The notes beneath the pieces are model-generated. The model made no database searches, was not told the DNA's origin, and saw only the letters and a list, made by a program, of their open reading frames with translations. From Candidatus Limnocylindrales bacterium (GTDB lineage: Bacteria > Desulfobacterota > Binatia > UBA1149 > CAITLU01), in the NCBI GenBank assembly GCA_035626395.1, contig DASPNR010000011.1, positions 124,001 to 188,000 of the forward strand: DNA of 64,000 bases, written 5' to 3'. Positions 1 through 7,559 of this stretch are shown piece by piece (position 1 is the first letter of the stretch; the number at the start of each line of letters is the position of its first letter). A program made the position numbers and the translations under genes.

Positions 1-237
1 AGGATGGGAGCGGGACAGACTGTCGGATTCGTGCGCGCGCTGCGCGGGCCTGAGCGCGTTCGTCCGCGCTCTGCGTGCGACGGCAACCGGGCCGGCGGAC
101 GATCCTGATGTCGCCGCGCCCGCATCGCCGCCGCCGCGGCCCCGCCGATCCCTCGGTTGCGCGACGGCAGGGGCGGAAGAACGGCTCGCGGCTCTTCCAC
201 TTCGCGCGCATCGCCCAAGCGGGCGGAGGCTTCTGAG
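1..237. other. Left-edge region upstream of the kinase pair
   Basis: No gene can be supported here. A frame stays open on the plus strand from base 2 to a stop at 293-295 and could be the tail of a gene lying outside the window. Its translation is Ala/Arg/Pro-rich with one C-x2-C pair, and it would overlap the kinase start by 58 bases, so I do not call it. A Shine-Dalgarno GGAGG at 225-229 belongs to the kinase. Confidence 0.3.
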
Positions 238-2772
238 ATGGGTCGGCTGCAGAACCTGCCGGTCAAGCAGAAGCTCACGATGGTCATCCTGCTGACCTGT
301 TCGGCGGTGCTGCTGCTGGCGTGCGCGGTTCTGGCGGCCTACGAGCTCTACGACTTCCGCCGCGCGATGGCCCGCGACACCACCGTACTCGCCGACGTCC
401 TGGCCAAGAACACGCAGGCGGCGCTGGCATTCGAGGACGACGCGTTCGCGCGCGACATGCTGCGCGCCCTGCAGGTGGAGCCGTACGTGACGGCGGCCGC
501 TCTCTACGACGACGGCGGCGAGCTGTTCGCGGAATACGTGCGGCCGGGCGAACAGCTGTCGCTTCCCGACGGTCCGGCCATCGACGGAGCCCGTTTCGAA
601 AGCGGCCATCTCGTGCTGTTCCGCCCGGTGCTGCTCAACGACAAGCGCATCGGCACGATCTACGTGCAGGCCGAGCTGGTCGGCCTCTACGAGCGGCTGC
701 GGCTGTTCGCAGGCATCGCGCTGCTGGTTCTGATCGGCTCGGTGCTCGTGGCGTTCGCGCTGTCGGAGCGGCTGCAGCGCTTCATCACGGCGCCCATCCT
801 TGCGCTGGCCGCCACCGCCCGGGTCATCGCCGAACGCAAGGACTTTGCCGCCCGCGCGCCCGAAGCCGAAGGCGAGCACGAGATCGCGGTGCTGACGCGC
901 GCGTTCAACGAGATGCTCACGGGGATCGAGGAGCGCGAGAGCGCGCTGCGCGCGGCTAACGAGGCGCTGCGAGGCGAGATCGGCGAACGCAAGGCTGCCG
1001 AGGACCGGGTGCAGTCGCAGCTGGCCCGGCTCGAACTGCTCAATCAGATCACCCGAGCGGTGGGCGAGCGTCAGGACCTGTTCAGCATCTACGCGGTCCT
1101 CATCCGCAGCCTGGAGGAGAGACTGCCGGTCGACTTCTGCTGCGTCTGCAACTACGAGCCCGGCGAAAGCTGCATCGTCGTCGCCGCGCTCGGCAACGCC
1201 AGCAAGGAGATGGCCGCGGCCATGGGCATGGAGGAGAAGGCCCGCATCGCCGTGGACGAGAACGGGCTGAGCCGCTGCGTGCGAGGCCACCTGGTGTACG
1301 AGCCCGACGTCTCGGTCGTCGGCTTTCCGTTCCCGCAGCGGCTGGCCAGCGGCGGGATGCGCTCGATGGTTGCCGCGCCGCTGCTGGTCGAGAGCCGGGT
1401 GTTCGGCATCCTCGTCGCCGCGCGCAGGCAGACCTCGGCGTTCAGCAGCGGCGAATGCGAGTTCCTGCGTCAGCTCAGCGAGCACGTCGCGCTGGCCACG
1501 CACCAGGTGCAGCTCTACCAGGCGCTGCAGCAGGCATACGAGGACCTGCGCCAGACCCAGCAGGCGGTGATGCAGCAGGAGCGGCTGCGGGCGCTCGGGC
1601 AGATGGCCAGCGGAATCGCGCACGACATCAACAACGCGATCTCGCCGGTGGCTCTGTACACCGAATCGCTGCTGGAAACCGAGACCAACCTCAGCCCGCG
1701 CGCACGCGACTACTTGAAGACGATCGAGCACGCCATCGACGACGTCGCGGCGACGGTCGCGCGCATGCGGGAGTTCTACCGGCAGCGCGAGCCGCAGCTC
1801 TCCCTTGCGCGCGTCCAGCTCAACGATCTGGTCGAGCAGGTGCTCAACCTGACGCGCGCGCGTTGGAGCGACATGCCGCTGCAGAAGGGCATCGTCATCA
1901 ACCTCGAGACCGAGCTCGCCGAGTCACTGCACCAGGTGCTGGGCGTGGAGAGCGAGATCCGCGAGGCGCTGATCAACCTCGTGTTCAACGCCGTCGACGC
2001 GATGCCCGACGGCGGCACGCTGACGCTGCGCACGGGCGAGGTCGAGCGGGATTGGGGCGCCGGCGAGGGCGGCCTCCAGCGCGAGGTGTTCGTCGAGATA
2101 GCCGACACCGGCATCGGCATGGACGAGGACACGCGCCGCCGCTGCCTCGAGCCGTTTTTCACGACCAAAGGCGAGCGCGGCACCGGCCTCGGGCTGGCGA
2201 TGGTCTACGGTTTCGTCAAGAGGCACGGCGCCAACATCGAGATCGAGAGCAGCGTCGGCAAAGGCTCGACGATCCGGATCAGCTTCCCGGTTCCCGCCGC
2301 CGGCAGCGGCACTGCAGCAGGCGCCCCTGCCGAGCCGCGCTCGCCCGGCCGCCTGCGGCTGCTGATCGTCGACGACGATCCGCTTCTCATCAAGTCGCTC
2401 GGCGATGCGCTCGAGACCGACGGGCACGTCGTCACCCGCACCGGCGGCGGCCAGTCCGGCATCGAAGCGTTCCGAGCGGCGCTGGAAACCAGCGAGCAGA
2501 TCGATGTCGTCATCACGGATCTGGGCATGCCGTATGTGGACGGCCGCAAGGTCGCGGTCGCGGTCAAGGAGATGTCGCCGCGCACGCCCGTGATCCTGCT
2601 GACGGGCTGGGGCCAGCGGCTCGCCAGTGAAGGCGAAGTGCCCGAGCAGATCGATCTGGTCCTCAGCAAGCCCCCCAAGCTGCGCGAGCTCCGCGAAGCG
2701 CTTGCTCGCTTCACGCAGCCTTCTCAAGATGAGGCCTCATTCCCGAGCAGGGCGGAGGGAGGTCGTGGCTGA
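238..2772 (+). CDS. Hybrid sensor histidine kinase with HAMP, GAF and C-terminal receiver
   Basis: Membrane histidine kinase of 844 residues. TM1 lies at about 13-36, a small periplasmic sensor domain at 40-150, TM2 at 155-176 and HAMP at 178-235. A coiled coil is followed by a GAF domain at about 265-425. HisKA carries the phospho-acceptor His462 in GIAHDINN. HATPase_c has an N box at LVFNAVDAM, DTGIGM at 623-628 and GTGLGLAMVYG. The receiver (706-825) has phospho-acceptor Asp761 in VITDLGMP and Lys811. The GIAHDINN H box and own receiver fit kinases that feed a phosphorelay. I chose ATG 238 because GGAGG sits 8 bases upstream; a TTG at 157 would add 27 low-complexity residues. Its stop overlaps the start of the next kinase, so the two are probably co-translated. 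The signal it senses is unknown. Confidence 0.93.
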   Translation: MGRLQNLPVKQKLTMVILLTCSAVLLLACAVLAAYELYDFRRAMARDTTVLADVLAKNTQAALAFEDDAFARDMLRALQVEPYVTAAALYDDGGELFAEYVRPGEQLSLPDGPAIDGARFESGHLVLFRPVLLNDKRIGTIYVQAELVGLYERLRLFAGIALLVLIGSVLVAFALSERLQRFITAPILALAATARVIAERKDFAARAPEAEGEHEIAVLTRAFNEMLTGIEERESALRAANEALRGEIGERKAAEDRVQSQLARLELLNQITRAVGERQDLFSIYAVLIRSLEERLPVDFCCVCNYEPGESCIVVAALGNASKEMAAAMGMEEKARIAVDENGLSRCVRGHLVYEPDVSVVGFPFPQRLASGGMRSMVAAPLLVESRVFGILVAARRQTSAFSSGECEFLRQLSEHVALATHQVQLYQALQQAYEDLRQTQQAVMQQERLRALGQMASGIAHDINNAISPVALYTESLLETETNLSPRARDYLKTIEHAIDDVAATVARMREFYRQREPQLSLARVQLNDLVEQVLNLTRARWSDMPLQKGIVINLETELAESLHQVLGVESEIREALINLVFNAVDAMPDGGTLTLRTGEVERDWGAGEGGLQREVFVEIADTGIGMDEDTRRRCLEPFFTTKGERGTGLGLAMVYGFVKRHGANIEIESSVGKGSTIRISFPVPAAGSGTAAGAPAEPRSPGRLRLLIVDDDPLLIKSLGDALETDGHVVTRTGGGQSGIEAFRAALETSEQIDVVITDLGMPYVDGRKVAVAVKEMSPRTPVILLTGWGQRLASEGEVPEQIDLVLSKPPKLRELREALARFTQPSQDEASFPSRAEGGRG

Positions 2773-3892
2773 AGCCGTATCGGCGCGCATTCTGATCGTG
2801 GACGACGAGGCATCGCAGCGATCGGCGCTGTGCAAGACGCTGCGCGACTACGGCTACGACACCGTCGGCATGGCCTCGGCACGGGAGGCGCTGGCGTTGC
2901 TCGACAAGGAGCGCTTCGACCTTCTGCTGACCGACCTCATGATGCCCGAGACGAGCGGCATCGATCTGCTGCACGAGGCGATGAAAAAGGACGAGGAACT
3001 GATCGGAATCATCATGACCGGTCAGGGCAGCATCGACAGTGCGGTCGAGGCGATGAAGATCGGCGCCTTCGACTACATCCTCAAGCCGTTCAAGCTCAGC
3101 GTGATCCTGCCCGTGCTCTCGCGCGCGATGGCGCTGCGCAGGCTGCGACTGGAGAACGCGGTGCTGGCGACCAAGGTGCAGGAACGCACGCGTGCGCTCG
3201 AGGAGGCCAACGCCGAGCTCGAGGCGTTCGCCTACTCCGTCTCGCACGACCTGCGCGCGCCGCTGCGGCACATCCATGGCTTCATCGGCGTGCTGGTCAA
3301 GAAGCACGGGGAACAGCTTCCGGACGATGCGCGTCAACTCGTCGACCTCGTCCATTCGGGCGCCATGCGCATGGGACAGCTCATCGAAGACCTGCTGCGC
3401 TTCTCGCGGCTGAGCCGGCAGCCCCTGTCGCGCAGGCAGGTCCAGCTGTCGTCGCTCGTGCAGGACATCCTGTCCGAGCTTCGCAAGGAGACCGAAGGCC
3501 GCAGCGTCGAGATCGTCGTCGGTGAGCTTGCCGATTGCACTGCCGACACCGCGCTGCTCAAGCAGGTGTTCGTCAATCTCATCTCCAACGCGCTCAAGTA
3601 CACGCGCAACACCGCCCGCCCCGTCATCGAGATCGGCTGCAGCCACGAGGCCGGCGAGACGATCTATTACGTCAAGGACAACGGCGCCGGCTTCGACATG
3701 GCGCAGGCCGACAAGCTCTTCGGCGTCTTCCAGCGGCTGCACGGCGAGAACGAGTTCGAAGGCACCGGCGTCGGCCTGTCGATCGTGCGGCGCATCGTGC
3801 AGCGGCACGGCGGCCGGGTGTGGGCCGAAGGCTCGGTCGGAAAGGGAGCCACGTTCTTCCTGACGTTGCCGGAGGAGGCGACGGCGGCGTAG
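2765..3892 (+). CDS. Response regulator-histidine kinase (REC-HisKA-HATPase)
   Basis: Soluble 375-residue protein. An N-terminal receiver (7-120, phospho-acceptor Asp57 in LLLTDLMMP, Lys108) is joined by a coiled coil (about 122-155) to a kinase whose H box is SVSHDLRAPLRHI (His161). The HATPase_c carries NALKY, DNGAGF and GTGVGLSIV. This H box resembles phytochrome-type and cyanobacterial kinases. The start is GTG 2765, preceded by GGAGGGAGG, and it overlaps the upstream stop by 8 bases, so the pair is translationally coupled. It probably takes phosphate from, or is allosterically controlled by, the upstream hybrid kinase. No DNA-binding output domain is present in either protein, so the final output lies elsewhere. 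Confidence 0.92.
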   Translation: MAEAVSARILIVDDEASQRSALCKTLRDYGYDTVGMASAREALALLDKERFDLLLTDLMMPETSGIDLLHEAMKKDEELIGIIMTGQGSIDSAVEAMKIGAFDYILKPFKLSVILPVLSRAMALRRLRLENAVLATKVQERTRALEEANAELEAFAYSVSHDLRAPLRHIHGFIGVLVKKHGEQLPDDARQLVDLVHSGAMRMGQLIEDLLRFSRLSRQPLSRRQVQLSSLVQDILSELRKETEGRSVEIVVGELADCTADTALLKQVFVNLISNALKYTRNTARPVIEIGCSHEAGETIYYVKDNGAGFDMAQADKLFGVFQRLHGENEFEGTGVGLSIVRRIVQRHGGRVWAEGSVGKGATFFLTLPEEATAA

Positions 3893-3920
3893 GGCCATCG
3901 CTGCGGAGCGCGAGATGGCC
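3893..3920. terminator. Terminator-like hairpin between convergent genes
   Basis: Perfect 7-base inverted repeat, GGCCATC at 3893-3899 and GATGGCC at 3914-3920, with a 14-base loop. It lies immediately after the kinase stop and just before the 3' end of the converging acetyltransferase. There is no T tract, so it could be a bidirectional, Rho-assisted end. Confidence 0.35.
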
Positions 3921-3926
3921 GCAGCC

Positions 3927-4784
3927 TCAGTACCCGATCGACGGCAGCCACGCGCCGCGCGGCTCGTTGTACAGGCCGATGCTCATCAGCGTCATCGGCT
4001 GCACCACGCGCAGACCGTGCTGCAGACACCACCGCAGCACCTCGGAGTTGCGCGTCGGCAGCAGGAACCCGGGGCCCCAGTATCCCGGCGCGGCGGCGAT
4101 CAGCGCCTTCAGCTCCGTGTTCGTCTCGGCGACGGTGTGTCCGAGGAAGCCGACGCCGGTGGTGTACCCGCCGATGCGGCCTTCGCGCTCGACGACCATC
4201 AGCATTCCCATGGCGAGCGCATCGCGCACCTCGCCGGTGCGCTCGTGGCCATGGACGCGTAGGCACAGCTCGGCGCATGCAACGATGTCCACGTCCGCAC
4301 CCGGACGCACCTGGCAGGTCGTCGTGACGTTGGCGGGTGGATCGCCCTGGATGCACGACAACGGCTCGCGCGTGTCGAAGCCGAGCTTGGTGTAGAGCGA
4401 CAGTGAGCGGTTGTGGTAGGCCGCCTGCACCAGGCGCACGCCGGCCGCCTCCCGGCGCCGCTCGCGATCGAGCACGTACTGCATCAGCGCGCGCCCCGCG
4501 CCGGCATTCTGCTGGCGCGGATCGACCGTGATCGGGCCGATGCCGGCGATGATGCCGCGCTCGTCGACACCGTTGCTGCCGACGATGCGCCCGTCGCTCT
4601 CGGCCACGACGACGTGATAGCCCTCGTTGGCCAGCAGCATGCCCATCATTCCGGTTGCGACCTCGGCGTCGGGAAAATCGCGCGGGAAGTTGTGCTCGGC
4701 ACTGATGGTGGCGAAAGCCTCGTAACAGATGCGGCCGCATTCCGATGCGTCCTCGGGCCGCCCGGGACGAAGTTGCAGGCTCAT
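3927..4784 (-). CDS. GNAT family N-acetyltransferase
   Basis: Protein of 285 residues with an N-terminal GNAT fold. The acetyl-CoA-binding motif A is IGPITVDPRQQNAGAGRAL at about 82-100, followed by the LYTKLGF-type motif B (129-135). The C-terminal half (about 150-285) is a second, more divergent GNAT-like half ending in a tyrosine. Such two-domain acetyltransferases acylate small amines or proteins; the substrate cannot be read from sequence. I chose ATG 4784 (MSLQLRPGRPED) because the domain begins there; an upstream start at 4832 adds 16 unlikely residues. It lies 55 bases downstream of the alkyl sulfatase gene on the same strand and probably shares its transcript. Confidence 0.85.
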   Translation of the reverse strand: MSLQLRPGRPEDASECGRICYEAFATISAEHNFPRDFPDAEVATGMMGMLLANEGYHVVVAESDGRIVGSNGVDERGIIAGIGPITVDPRQQNAGAGRALMQYVLDRERRREAAGVRLVQAAYHNRSLSLYTKLGFDTREPLSCIQGDPPANVTTTCQVRPGADVDIVACAELCLRVHGHERTGEVRDALAMGMLMVVEREGRIGGYTTGVGFLGHTVAETNTELKALIAAAPGYWGPGFLLPTRNSEVLRWCLQHGLRVVQPMTLMSIGLYNEPRGAWLPSIGY

Positions 4785-4839
4785 GGGCCTGCTCTGTCTC
4801 GCGCGCCCGTACAGCGCAACCGCCGCTCCCATCGTCCCG

Positions 4840-6681
4840 TCACCGCACGACCAGCGGAATGGCGCGGTGCTCGGGCGTCTCGAAGTACGAGAAGAAGCGC
4901 CCCGCCTCCACCACCCCGCCCTTCTCCAGCGAGATCTCGCCCGAAGTCACCGCACCGACCACGCCGATCTCGCCGATGGCGATCCGCTCCAGGATCGTGC
5001 GCGGCAGCGCCAGCACGACGTCGGCATGCTCGGGAATGCCTTCGTGAAGCTGAGCGACCCCGCGCCGCACCTCCAGCGCGTAGCTCTGCTGCGTGTCGAT
5101 GAAGCGGAAGCCGGTCGTGACGTGCGCATCCAGCGCATCTTCGGCCTTCAGGCGCGCCGTCATGCCTTCGAGGAATGTGCGCGTGGGCAGCGCCGCAACC
5201 ACGTCGCGCGAAGCCAGCGCGCTGGTGGCGAGCCGCGCCATCTGCACGCCGTCGAGCGTTCCCTCGAGTTCGGTGGCCGCCGTCAGATACCAGTTTCGCC
5301 AGTTGATGTTTCGCTGGTCGTAGCCGAGGCGCCGAAACGCGCGCGCCTTGAGCGCACGCGCATCCTCGTCGCCCCGATCGATGCGAATGAGATGCGTCGC
5401 CAGCTCGCTCGCCCACTGCGCGTCGCCCCTCTCGTCGGCCTCGCGCGCGGCCGCCAGCACCTTGTCGCGCCCGCCCATCATCTCGACGTAACGCCGCGAC
5501 CTCTCCACGCGCTCGACGGGATTCAGCCCCACCGGGTCGCCGTCGAACCAGCCGAGATAGCCCTGGTAGATCTGCCGCACCGAATGCTTGACGGTGCCGT
5601 AGTACTCGCGAAGCCACGGCTTGACCTCGGCCAGATGCCGCGGCAGCCGCACCGTCTCGGCCAGCTCGTCGGGCGTCATTCCTGCGTTCATGTGGCGGAT
5701 CGTCTGATCGTGCACGTACTGTATGCCGTCGCGGTACACCTGCAGCACGCGCTCGACCTCGGCCGCGCCGATCACGGGCGGCCCGTGCGACGGGACCATG
5801 TGCTCGGCCTCGAGCGACCGCAGCAGGTCGATGCTCTGAAACCACGCCACCGGATCCCGGAAGCTGGTGCCGCGAAGCGTGTGCACGTTGGGAAACGTCG
5901 GTCCCTGGATCACCTCGGCCGACAGCAGGATGCGGCTCTGCGGCAGCCACATCGCGATCTCGTCCGGCGCCTCGCTCGGAACGTGCACGAAGACGACGTC
6001 GAGGCCTGCCAGCTTCGTCTCGACCCGGTCGCCGACGGTGTGCGTCGGAGCGATGAACGTCGCCCCCTCCGAGGTGCGCGGATCGAAGCCGGGGCGCGGT
6101 CCCAGCCCCGAGTTCATGCCCTCCATGTCGACGGCCGGAAGCAGCGCACCGAAGGTGTAGCCGGAACGCACGGCCAGGATCGGGCCGATGCGCACGCCTT
6201 GATTGGCGACGTGACGCACCAGGCTTTCGTGCGCCCACACCTGCACCGTGCCGTCGCGAACCTGACTCTCGCTGATGTAGGACTTCACCGCCGTCCAGTG
6301 GTCGGGATGGAAGTGCGAGTACACCACCGCCACCACCGGCTTGCTCGTGATCTTCGCGAACTCGGCGGCGATCTCGCGCCCCTCGCTCGGCGCCCCGCCG
6401 ACGTCGAACAGGATCACGCCCTCGGGCCCCTCGACGAGGATCGTGTTGGCGATCTGGTAGCCGACGGCCGACCACACGTGCTCGCCAATCTTGTAGATCT
6501 TCTTCTCGAACAGCCTGGTATGCTCGTGCAGCTCCGCATCGATTCGCGGCTGCGGGCTGCCGGCGGGCGGCGGCGGCGGCAGCGATGGTGCACGATCGCA
6601 CGCGCCGGCGGCGGCAAGAACGACGAGCAGGCCGAGGCGGAGACAGAGGGGTCGTCGAGCGACGCGCGGCGGTTGGCTCAT
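4840..6681 (-). CDS. Alkyl sulfatase-like metallo-beta-lactamase-fold hydrolase (lipoprotein)
   Basis: Protein of 613 residues in the BDS1/SdsA1 linear alkyl sulfatase family, which cleaves alkyl sulfate esters at a binuclear zinc site. The HxHxDH signature is SHFHPDHW (His123, His125, Asp127, His128). It is followed by the alkyl-sulfatase dimerisation domain (GTVKHSVRQIYQGYLGWFDG, about 385-510) and a C-terminal SCP2-like lipid-binding domain (about 510-610). The N-terminus is a lipoprotein signal peptide with lipobox AAGAC and Cys28, then a Pro-rich linker, so the enzyme is predicted to be membrane-anchored outside the cytoplasm. ATG 6681 is chosen because it gives a clean signal peptide; an ATG at 6744 would add 21 residues. 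The gene is divergent from the cold-shock gene. Confidence 0.88.
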   Translation of the reverse strand: MSQPPRVARRPLCLRLGLLVVLAAAGACDRAPSLPPPPPAGSPQPRIDAELHEHTRLFEKKIYKIGEHVWSAVGYQIANTILVEGPEGVILFDVGGAPSEGREIAAEFAKITSKPVVAVVYSHFHPDHWTAVKSYISESQVRDGTVQVWAHESLVRHVANQGVRIGPILAVRSGYTFGALLPAVDMEGMNSGLGPRPGFDPRTSEGATFIAPTHTVGDRVETKLAGLDVVFVHVPSEAPDEIAMWLPQSRILLSAEVIQGPTFPNVHTLRGTSFRDPVAWFQSIDLLRSLEAEHMVPSHGPPVIGAAEVERVLQVYRDGIQYVHDQTIRHMNAGMTPDELAETVRLPRHLAEVKPWLREYYGTVKHSVRQIYQGYLGWFDGDPVGLNPVERVERSRRYVEMMGGRDKVLAAAREADERGDAQWASELATHLIRIDRGDEDARALKARAFRRLGYDQRNINWRNWYLTAATELEGTLDGVQMARLATSALASRDVVAALPTRTFLEGMTARLKAEDALDAHVTTGFRFIDTQQSYALEVRRGVAQLHEGIPEHADVVLALPRTILERIAIGEIGVVGAVTSGEISLEKGGVVEAGRFFSYFETPEHRAIPLVVR

Positions 6682-6788
6682 GACTTCGAATATCATCAGG
6701 AACGCAGCTGTCGCGAGCGGCGCGTACACAGCGAAATCCTGCAATCAGGCGCTTCCCGGCGCAGCCTGCACGCGTTACCTTTCCGTCG

Positions 6789-7427
6789 ATGGCTATGCAG
6801 GCACAGGGGACTCAGGCGCGCGCGACGCGCACGCCCGAGCCGGACGCGCAGGCGCCGCCGCGGAAGCGTGGCACGCTGGTGAAGTGGAACGATTCGAAGG
6901 GTTACGGCTTCGTCCACCCCGACGACGGCAGCGATGACGTGTTCGCGCACATCTCGGCGTTCGCCAGCGGCCAGCGCCGGCCCAAGGAAGGAGACACCGT
7001 CTTCTTCACCATCGAGCCTGCAGGCCGTCGGCCCAAGGCCGCCAGCGTACGCCTCGACGTTCTTCCGCTCCCCGACACCACCTGGCTGGCTTACGGCGTG
7101 GCGGCCATGTGCCTCGGGATCTTCTTTCTCTTCGTGTTCGGCTTGATCGGCCTCTCCGGGCCGATCCTCGCCTACATGGTGATGAGCATCCTGACCTACG
7201 GCTTCTACTTCGCCGACAAGAAGCGCGCCGAGCGCGAGGAGTGGCGCCTGACCGAAACCACGCTGCACGTGCTCGAAGCCCTCGGCGGCTGGCCCGGAGC
7301 GCTCCTGGCGCAGGCCGGACTTCGTCACAAGACGCGCAAGATGGAGTACCAGATGATCCTGTGGGCGATCGTCGCCGTCCATGTCGGCGCGTGGTCGATC
7401 TGGTACCTGCGCCGTACTCTCGCCTGA
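6789..7427 (+). CDS. Cold-shock domain fused to DUF1294 membrane domain
   Basis: Protein of 212 residues. The N-terminal cold-shock domain (about 28-90) has RNP1-like KGYGFVHP and RNP2-like DVFAHIS motifs that bind single-stranded nucleic acid. A DUF1294 domain (about 95-205) follows, with hydrophobic helices at about 97-137 and 190-207 and the conserved ADKKRAE and RTHKT-like (LRHKTRK) segments. This fusion is common in proteobacteria; its role is unknown. The start is ATG 6789; an in-frame ATG at 6795 is equally possible, and neither has a clear Shine-Dalgarno. The gene is divergent from the alkyl sulfatase across a 107-base gap. Confidence 0.88.
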   Translation: MAMQAQGTQARATRTPEPDAQAPPRKRGTLVKWNDSKGYGFVHPDDGSDDVFAHISAFASGQRRPKEGDTVFFTIEPAGRRPKAASVRLDVLPLPDTTWLAYGVAAMCLGIFFLFVFGLIGLSGPILAYMVMSILTYGFYFADKKRAEREEWRLTETTLHVLEALGGWPGALLAQAGLRHKTRKMEYQMILWAIVAVHVGAWSIWYLRRTLA

Positions 7428-7500
7428 GCACGCGATCGTTCGACCCCGTCAACGCGGCCGCTTGCCAACGGCTCGCGAAACGCACCCTGTACACACCGGC

Positions 7501-7524
7501 GACTGGCAGATAATGGTACCAGTC
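7501..7524. promoter_or_regulatory. Inverted repeat upstream of secreted protein gene
   Basis: GACTGG at 7501-7506 pairs with CCAGTC at 7519-7524 across a 12-base spacer. The spacer holds GATAAT (7509-7514), a plausible -10 element, in an otherwise GC-rich leader 36 bases before the ATG at 7560. It could be an operator overlapping the promoter or a leader hairpin. No matching -35 box is visible. Confidence 0.35.
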
Positions 7525-7559
7525 GAACTATCCTTCCTGAGGATTCGCCGGGGGCCACC

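Noticed and set aside
2..295. Frame open from the left edge on the plus strand
   Set aside because: Could be the tail of an outside gene, but low complexity, no recognisable domain and overlap with the kinase start make it unsupported.
4729..6882. Long plus-strand open frame opposite the alkyl sulfatase
   Set aside because: It is the antisense of a well-supported enzyme; high GC content leaves long open frames opposite real genes. The translation is rich in His/Arg and has no domain.
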